Positions 25,864 to 29,107 of a DNA stretch of 29,107 nt are shown here, piece after piece. Source of the stretch: CAZDXJ01 sp050303615 (GTDB taxonomy: Bacteria > Pseudomonadota > Gammaproteobacteria > Methylococcales > Methylomonadaceae); NCBI GenBank assembly GCA_050303615.1, contig JBNLCC010000014.1, positions 1 through 29,107 on the forward strand, given 5' to 3'. Position 1 is the stretch's first letter. Each line of letters opens with the position of its first letter. A model generated the notes under the pieces. The model was not told where the DNA came from and made no database searches. It saw only the letters and a list, made by a program, of their open reading frames with translations. Made by a program: the position numbers and the translations under genes.

Positions 25864-26382
25864 TCAAGCATTTTGCGGTGACTTCTCCAGCTTATATTGC
25901 TGGTAAAGTAAGACAAAAGCTATGATTGGCAAGATGAGGTCAGTCCAGAAAACAATACCGGCATTTCCCGGGGCGAAGTTCCTCTGCGTAATCATTTGGT
26001 AGATATGCCCCCCAGCAGCGCCCCAAAGAAATAACGACGGTCCAATGACGGAAGCGGCCCGAAAACCCAAGTTTTGTCGAAACGCGAGAATCCCGACGCT
26101 TGCAAAACCCAAACTCGCAAACCCAACTTCATATTGAAAAGGGCTATTTTGCCAACCGATAAAGGAAGCCGCCATATCTGCAAAAAAAACGTGCATGATA
26201 AAATTATAAAAAAAGCTGACTCCATAACTAAAAAGAAGAAAATAGGCAAAAAGCGCTTCGATAATCTGCTGTTTTTGCAACGGCTTCGGTTTTATTAAAA
26301 GCACTGCTAAAGAACACAACAAACCAATTATCAAGAAGCTCAGTGTAAAATTACTCAACACAAACGCAATAAAATCCGACAT
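25864..26382 (-). CDS. Polytopic membrane protein (possibly DUF6790)
   Basis: 172 residues with about five membrane segments (FVLSNFTLSFLIIGLLCSLA; ALFAYFLLFSYGVSFFYNFI; FASLGFASVGILAF; ASVIGPSLFLWGAAGG; ILPIIAFVLLYQQY). The central FIGWQNSPFQYEVGFASLGF motif, with WQxSPFQxE, is one I associate with DUF6790 proteins, a family of unknown function. The GGGAG ribosome binding site lies 8 bases before ATG 26382. No catalytic residues are evident. It is flanked by large spacers and stands alone. Confidence 0.7.
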   Translation of the reverse strand: MSDFIAFVLSNFTLSFLIIGLLCSLAVLLIKPKPLQKQQIIEALFAYFLLFSYGVSFFYNFIMHVFFADMAASFIGWQNSPFQYEVGFASLGFASVGILAFRQNLGFRAASVIGPSLFLWGAAGGHIYQMITQRNFAPGNAGIVFWTDLILPIIAFVLLYQQYKLEKSPQNA

Positions 26383-26532
26383 AATTTGATGCTCCCGTCC
26401 GGTTGAACGTGTTTGATAAATATATGCTACACATAGCGAAACAAGCGTCGGCTTGATAAGTTCCTTGAGCTCATTTATTTGGCTTTACGTCACAAGACAT
26501 CTATGCCTCCTCTTTCCGCTAGTTTATGTAGC

Positions 26533-26955
26533 TTATGATGACAAGAGTTGGAAAAACAACCGTCCCCAAATGCCATATAAAACTAACGTCCCCATCAGAA
26601 AGGCGTTTCTCCGATGCTGAACATTATTGTAGGTGACATGTATAACGGCATGTACAACCCTAGCTATTAAAAAGAGCCATGCCGACACTAAATAGATAGG
26701 GTCAACGTGACCCGTCACATAGACCAAAACCACAACCACGTAAAACAGTATCGGCATCTCAAATAGATTATCATAGTGTTGCGTTGATTTCGCCAGATAT
26801 TCAGGTAATTTTCCACCCCGGTTAAGCCGAAAGTATGCTGGATTTATCGCTCCTTCTTTTACTGCCTTAATTCTAAGCTTGAGCATTCTTAATCCTATAG
26901 TCAGAGTAAGAAAGGCCATCCCTATGATAGGGAAAAAAATTTGCTCCGGTTGCAT
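26533..26955 (-). CDS. MAPEG-family membrane protein
   Basis: 140 residues from ATG 26955. Membrane-associated proteins in eicosanoid and glutathione metabolism; bacterial members are mostly glutathione-dependent or uncharacterised. Four membrane helices, with QHYDNLFEMPILFYVVVVLVY and ARVVHAVIHVTYNNVQHRR matching the MAPEG signature (N-x-x-E-x-P and R-x-x-H-x-x-x-N-x-x-x-x-R). A longer frame begins at 27003, but the predicted -10 box (26990-26995) lies downstream of that ATG, and GGGGG (26960-26964) 4 bases before 26955 supports the short form. Divergent from a TetR regulator that probably controls it. Confidence 0.88.
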   Translation of the reverse strand: MQPEQIFFPIIGMAFLTLTIGLRMLKLRIKAVKEGAINPAYFRLNRGGKLPEYLAKSTQHYDNLFEMPILFYVVVVLVYVTGHVDPIYLVSAWLFLIARVVHAVIHVTYNNVQHRRNAFLMGTLVLYGIWGRLFFQLLSS

Positions 26956-26989
26956 AAGTCCCCCGTTTTCGTATTGTGTTAGAGCTAAT

Positions 26990-27017
26990 ATAGTATTTAA
27001 CATTAAAATATGTTCAA
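26990..27017 (-). promoter_or_regulatory. Promoter of the MAPEG gene
   Basis: Minus-strand TTGAAC (plus 27012-27017) and TACTAT (plus 26990-26995) with a 16-base spacer. The -35 box lies in the inverted repeat 27007-27026. Confidence 0.5.
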
Positions 27018-27026
27018 TATCATATT
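27007..27026. promoter_or_regulatory. Candidate TetR operator
   Basis: AATATG (27007-27012) and CATATT (27021-27026) are an inverted repeat with 8 bases between, in the spacer shared by the MAPEG gene and the TetR regulator. It overlaps the MAPEG -35 box and ends 20 bases before the regulator ATG, so one bound dimer could control both genes. Confidence 0.45.
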
Positions 27027-27045
27027 AAAAATCAGGAATAACCAT

Positions 27046-27624
27046 ATGCCTCTTTCACCGGAACACAAGCGCCGCAGCAGACAAAGAATCATTGCCAGCG
27101 CAGTAGAATTATTCACGAATTATGGGTTTGATAATGTTTCTATTGATCAAATCATGAAAAAAACAAATATGACGCGCGGTGCGTTTTACGCTCATTTTTC
27201 AAGCAAAAGCGATTTGTATAAACAATCTATTTTAGGGGCAGCTTTTAACAGCAAATTAGCTCAACAAAAACCTAACAAAATTCCCGATCAAGACTGGATA
27301 AAGATTTTATTATCAGGATATCTAAGCTTCGACCATATTAATGGTAAAGAATCATCTTGCCCGCTGGCATTTTTAGCTACGGACATCGCAATTAGAGATT
27401 CAGACGTAAGAGATGTCTACACCCGCACTTATAAAAACATGAATAAGTTAATTCACAATTACACAAAATCATATGCCAGCTGCGACGAAAAAGTAATTCT
27501 AGCAGTCACTGCGATGTTAATTGGAAGTGTGGCGTTAGGTCGTTCACTGACCGATAAAGAAACAATAGAAGAGCTGTTAGACTCATGTATGATCGTTGCT
27601 CAAGATCTGCTTAAAATAACCTAA
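27046..27624 (+). CDS. TetR-family transcriptional regulator
   Basis: 192 residues from ATG 27046; AGGAATAACCAT directly before it contains the ribosome binding site, and the longer frame from 27010 runs through the operator region. The DNA-binding helix-turn-helix is at about residues 30-50: FDNVSIDQIMKKTNMTRGAFYAHFSSKSDLYK, with the typical TRGAFYxHFxSKxxL recognition-helix region. The C-terminal ligand domain includes KESSCPLAFLATDIAIRDSD, close to the TetR_C_16/AcrR type with a CP(L/I) motif. It is divergent from the MAPEG gene, likely its repressor target together with its own promoter. The inducer is unknown. Confidence 0.9.
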   Translation: MPLSPEHKRRSRQRIIASAVELFTNYGFDNVSIDQIMKKTNMTRGAFYAHFSSKSDLYKQSILGAAFNSKLAQQKPNKIPDQDWIKILLSGYLSFDHINGKESSCPLAFLATDIAIRDSDVRDVYTRTYKNMNKLIHNYTKSYASCDEKVILAVTAMLIGSVALGRSLTDKETIEELLDSCMIVAQDLLKIT

Positions 27625-27759
27625 TAGTGAAGATAAAGTGATTATTTTCGCAACTAATGTGATCCGATTGATTGATGGCATGCACTGAAACATGTGAGGC
27701 GTATACTGTACAACATAACGCACATGATCCTCGCCGAATGATAAGAGAGCTCGCGTCGC

Positions 27760-28170
27760 TCAACCCTCCATCGTATATTCACCGGCATCAATCATTCCTT
27801 CGAGGATACTGTTCAATTGCCGTGGGGTGACGAGACTGCCTCTACCCGATTTGCGCGGCATGATTTCCAGCATGACACCCTGCTGTTCCAGCCGGGGCAA
27901 CGTCCGCTCCATGAAAAATTCCAGCGATTCGGCAACCGGAATCAGAACCTCCCAGTCACCCACCGCGGCTTCCTCAGCGTAACGCTTATAAGCAAACAAT
28001 GGCTGGGTTTCCTGGTCATCGCGCTGATAACTAAACCAATAAGCCCCTCCTTCCTTCAGCCCCCAAACTTCTTCGGTTTCGTAAATACGGGACAGGAAGT
28101 ATTCCAGCAACTGAGTAGCGGTCATTCCTGGTACCGCGGCATATTCGTCATCGTAAGGTTCGTAACGCAT
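27760..28170 (-). CDS. DUF2750-like cytoplasmic protein
   Basis: 136 residues from ATG 28170, which begins MRYEPYDDEYAAVPGMTATQ; a longer frame to 28251 has no ribosome binding site and an unlikely N-terminus. The sequence LEYFLSRIYETEEVWGLKEG, then FAYKRYAEEAA and GDWEVLIPVAESLEFFMERTLP fits the DUF2750 pattern (F-x-x-K-x-x-x-x-E-x-V-W-x-L ... A ... W-x-x-Y-x-P). The C-terminal IMPRKSGRGSLVTPRQL recalls its L-V-G-x-N-W/P-x-x-L end. Function of this family is unknown. Single gene on the minus strand. Confidence 0.7.
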   Translation of the reverse strand: MRYEPYDDEYAAVPGMTATQLLEYFLSRIYETEEVWGLKEGGAYWFSYQRDDQETQPLFAYKRYAEEAAVGDWEVLIPVAESLEFFMERTLPRLEQQGVMLEIMPRKSGRGSLVTPRQLNSILEGMIDAGEYTMEG

Positions 28171-28479
28171 CGTTAAAGTTATCCATAATAATTGTTTGAT
28201 TATTCCCATGCAAAAGATGCACCATAAACCTGTGCGCACATAAAAATTCAACGCGTTTTGTTAAACGCAAAGGGATAGGAGCCGGGAAACGGTCAACGAG
28301 ACAGTGTCATAGCATTGTCGGAAAGACGACAATTAATACGACGTGCCAATGCAGCATCGCTGCGTTATATGAAAAATATTCGGGGTCGAAAACCGGGAAT
28401 TGCGATTGATGATTGCATGAGTAACTATTGCGCTTGGTTTTCCTATTACGTCGAAGGCGACTTATTGAAAGAAATCAGG
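28171..28479. other. 309-base spacer with one perfect hairpin
   Basis: ATTGTCG (28314-28320) and CGACAAT (28327-28333) form a 7-bp perfect stem with a GAAAGA loop; no T-tract follows, so no terminator is called. A 92-codon plus-strand frame (28315-28593) starts at TTG, overlaps the next gene on the other strand and has no recognisable domain. Confidence 0.35.
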
Positions 28480-29107
28480 TCATGCCTTAACTGTAGATGC
28501 TGTTCCGGGGCCATCACTCAAAAGACTAAGCGTATCGCTAACTACATCATATGTCCAAAAACTAGAGAATTCCGCTGGCATGTATCCTGTTAATACTTCA
28601 AAGACCCCATAATCGTGTCGTTCGCTTGAAGGCAGGGTAAATTCAGTTAAATACTCTATTACATGTGCAAGTCCATATATTCCTATGGTAACTTGCTTAT
28701 TCGATATATGATCTGATGTCGCTTGTCCATTTACCGGATTCCAAAAAGCCATTTTCGTTTGCGTCGCCAAAATATTTGAATCGCTCCAGTGTCCCTCCAA
28801 GACGCTACTGCTTGAACTTGGGTTTATTCCGTCTGTTTGATCGGATGCCCCGGCCTCCGTAGGATTAAATGACTCTCCTAAGCCATCGAAACTGGATGCG
28901 GATTGAAGCTGCCGCCCATGATCATAATCGTCAATAAACTCCTTATTTCTCCATGTTAATGAACAAATTGCACCGACATCATGTGAGCAAGTCGTAATAG
29001 TTATCGGCCAAGCTCCCGCCATGTTACTAATTTGCATATCTCCGGGATCAGAATATGCGGCATTGCCAACTCCTAACAGCATGCAAACAACTAAAACAAG
29101 ATTTATC
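28480..29107 (-). CDS. Secreted protein of unknown function, 5' end outside the window
   Basis: At least 208 residues are encoded. The frame is open to the right edge: codons before the internal ATG at 29082 read INLVLVVCMLLGVGNAAYSD, a hydrophobic core ending in an AAY cleavage-type site, so the true start lies beyond 29107. The mature protein is rich in S, T, D and G. Recognisable stretches are NKEFIDDYDHGRQLQSASSF, GESFNPTEAGASD and a hydrophobic YGLAHVIEYLTEFTLP block. I recall similar unannotated secreted proteins with N-K-x-F-I-x-x-Y-D-H-G-R; no function is known to me. It ends at TAA in a stretch converging on the spacer at 28171-28479. Confidence 0.7.
   Translation of the reverse strand, partial: INLVLVVCMLLGVGNAAYSDPGDMQISNMAGAWPITITTCSHDVGAICSLTWRNKEFIDDYDHGRQLQSASSFDGLGESFNPTEAGASDQTDGINPSSSSSVLEGHWSDSNILATQTKMAFWNPVNGQATSDHISNKQVTIGIYGLAHVIEYLTEFTLPSSERHDYGVFEVLTGYMPAEFSSFWTYDVVSDTLSLLSDGPGTASTVKA

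Noticed and set aside
28315..28593. 92-codon plus-strand frame rich in Arg and Cys
   Set aside because: TTG start, overlap with the secreted protein gene on the other strand and no recognisable zinc-finger spacing.

Overview
The window looks like chromosome from a gammaproteobacterial methylotroph, most likely a type I methanotroph of the Methylococcaceae group. This is inferred from a complete pqqABCDE operon, groESL under a CIRCE operator, an RND pump next to a fatty acid cis/trans isomerase, an EfpL-type translation factor, and moderate GC. No methane or methanol oxidation gene lies in the window, so the placement is not proven.

Layout. 1-2035 is decaying DNA. An IS1380-family transposase runs off the left edge and carries a one-base frame change at a T-run. 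It abuts a carrier-protein remnant that has lost its N-terminus, followed by an adenylation-enzyme pseudogene with one frameshift and two internal deletions. 2054-9480 is a minus-strand envelope block: ICMT/PEMT-type methyltransferase, RND adaptor, RND permease and periplasmic fatty acid cis/trans isomerase. 9766-10332 is the EF-P paralogue efpL, starting at TTG. 10348-11418 is an unidentified secreted protein.

11626-14856 is the PQQ operon on the minus strand (pqqA-B-C-D-E). PqqA is 24 residues, a hairpin with a T-tract separates it from pqqB, and pqqD and pqqE overlap. The pqqA promoter has a 14-bp perfect palindrome over its -10 box and stands back to back with the promoter of a small membrane protein gene (15057). 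moeB follows at 15539-16297, then groES-groEL (16494-18480) with a perfect CIRCE element and a strong terminator.

18684-21890 holds a divergent pair of transcription units: a stand-alone protein resembling the N-terminal domain of cyanophycin synthetase (minus), and a C15-type (pyroglutamyl peptidase-like) hydrolase tightly coupled to an AMP-forming acyl/aryl-CoA ligase (plus). The ligase has a C10 tract in its coding sequence. This is the best candidate here for an undescribed functional group, though the link is inference from position and family only.

21932-29107 is an AT-richer accessory stretch of small, mostly minus-strand genes with generous spacers: DUF2892 membrane protein, lipoprotein, methyltransferase, GNAT acetyltransferase, DUF4410-like protein, polytopic membrane protein, MAPEG protein with a divergent TetR regulator, DUF2750-like protein, and a secreted protein cut by the right edge. 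No tRNA, rRNA or CRISPR array was seen.
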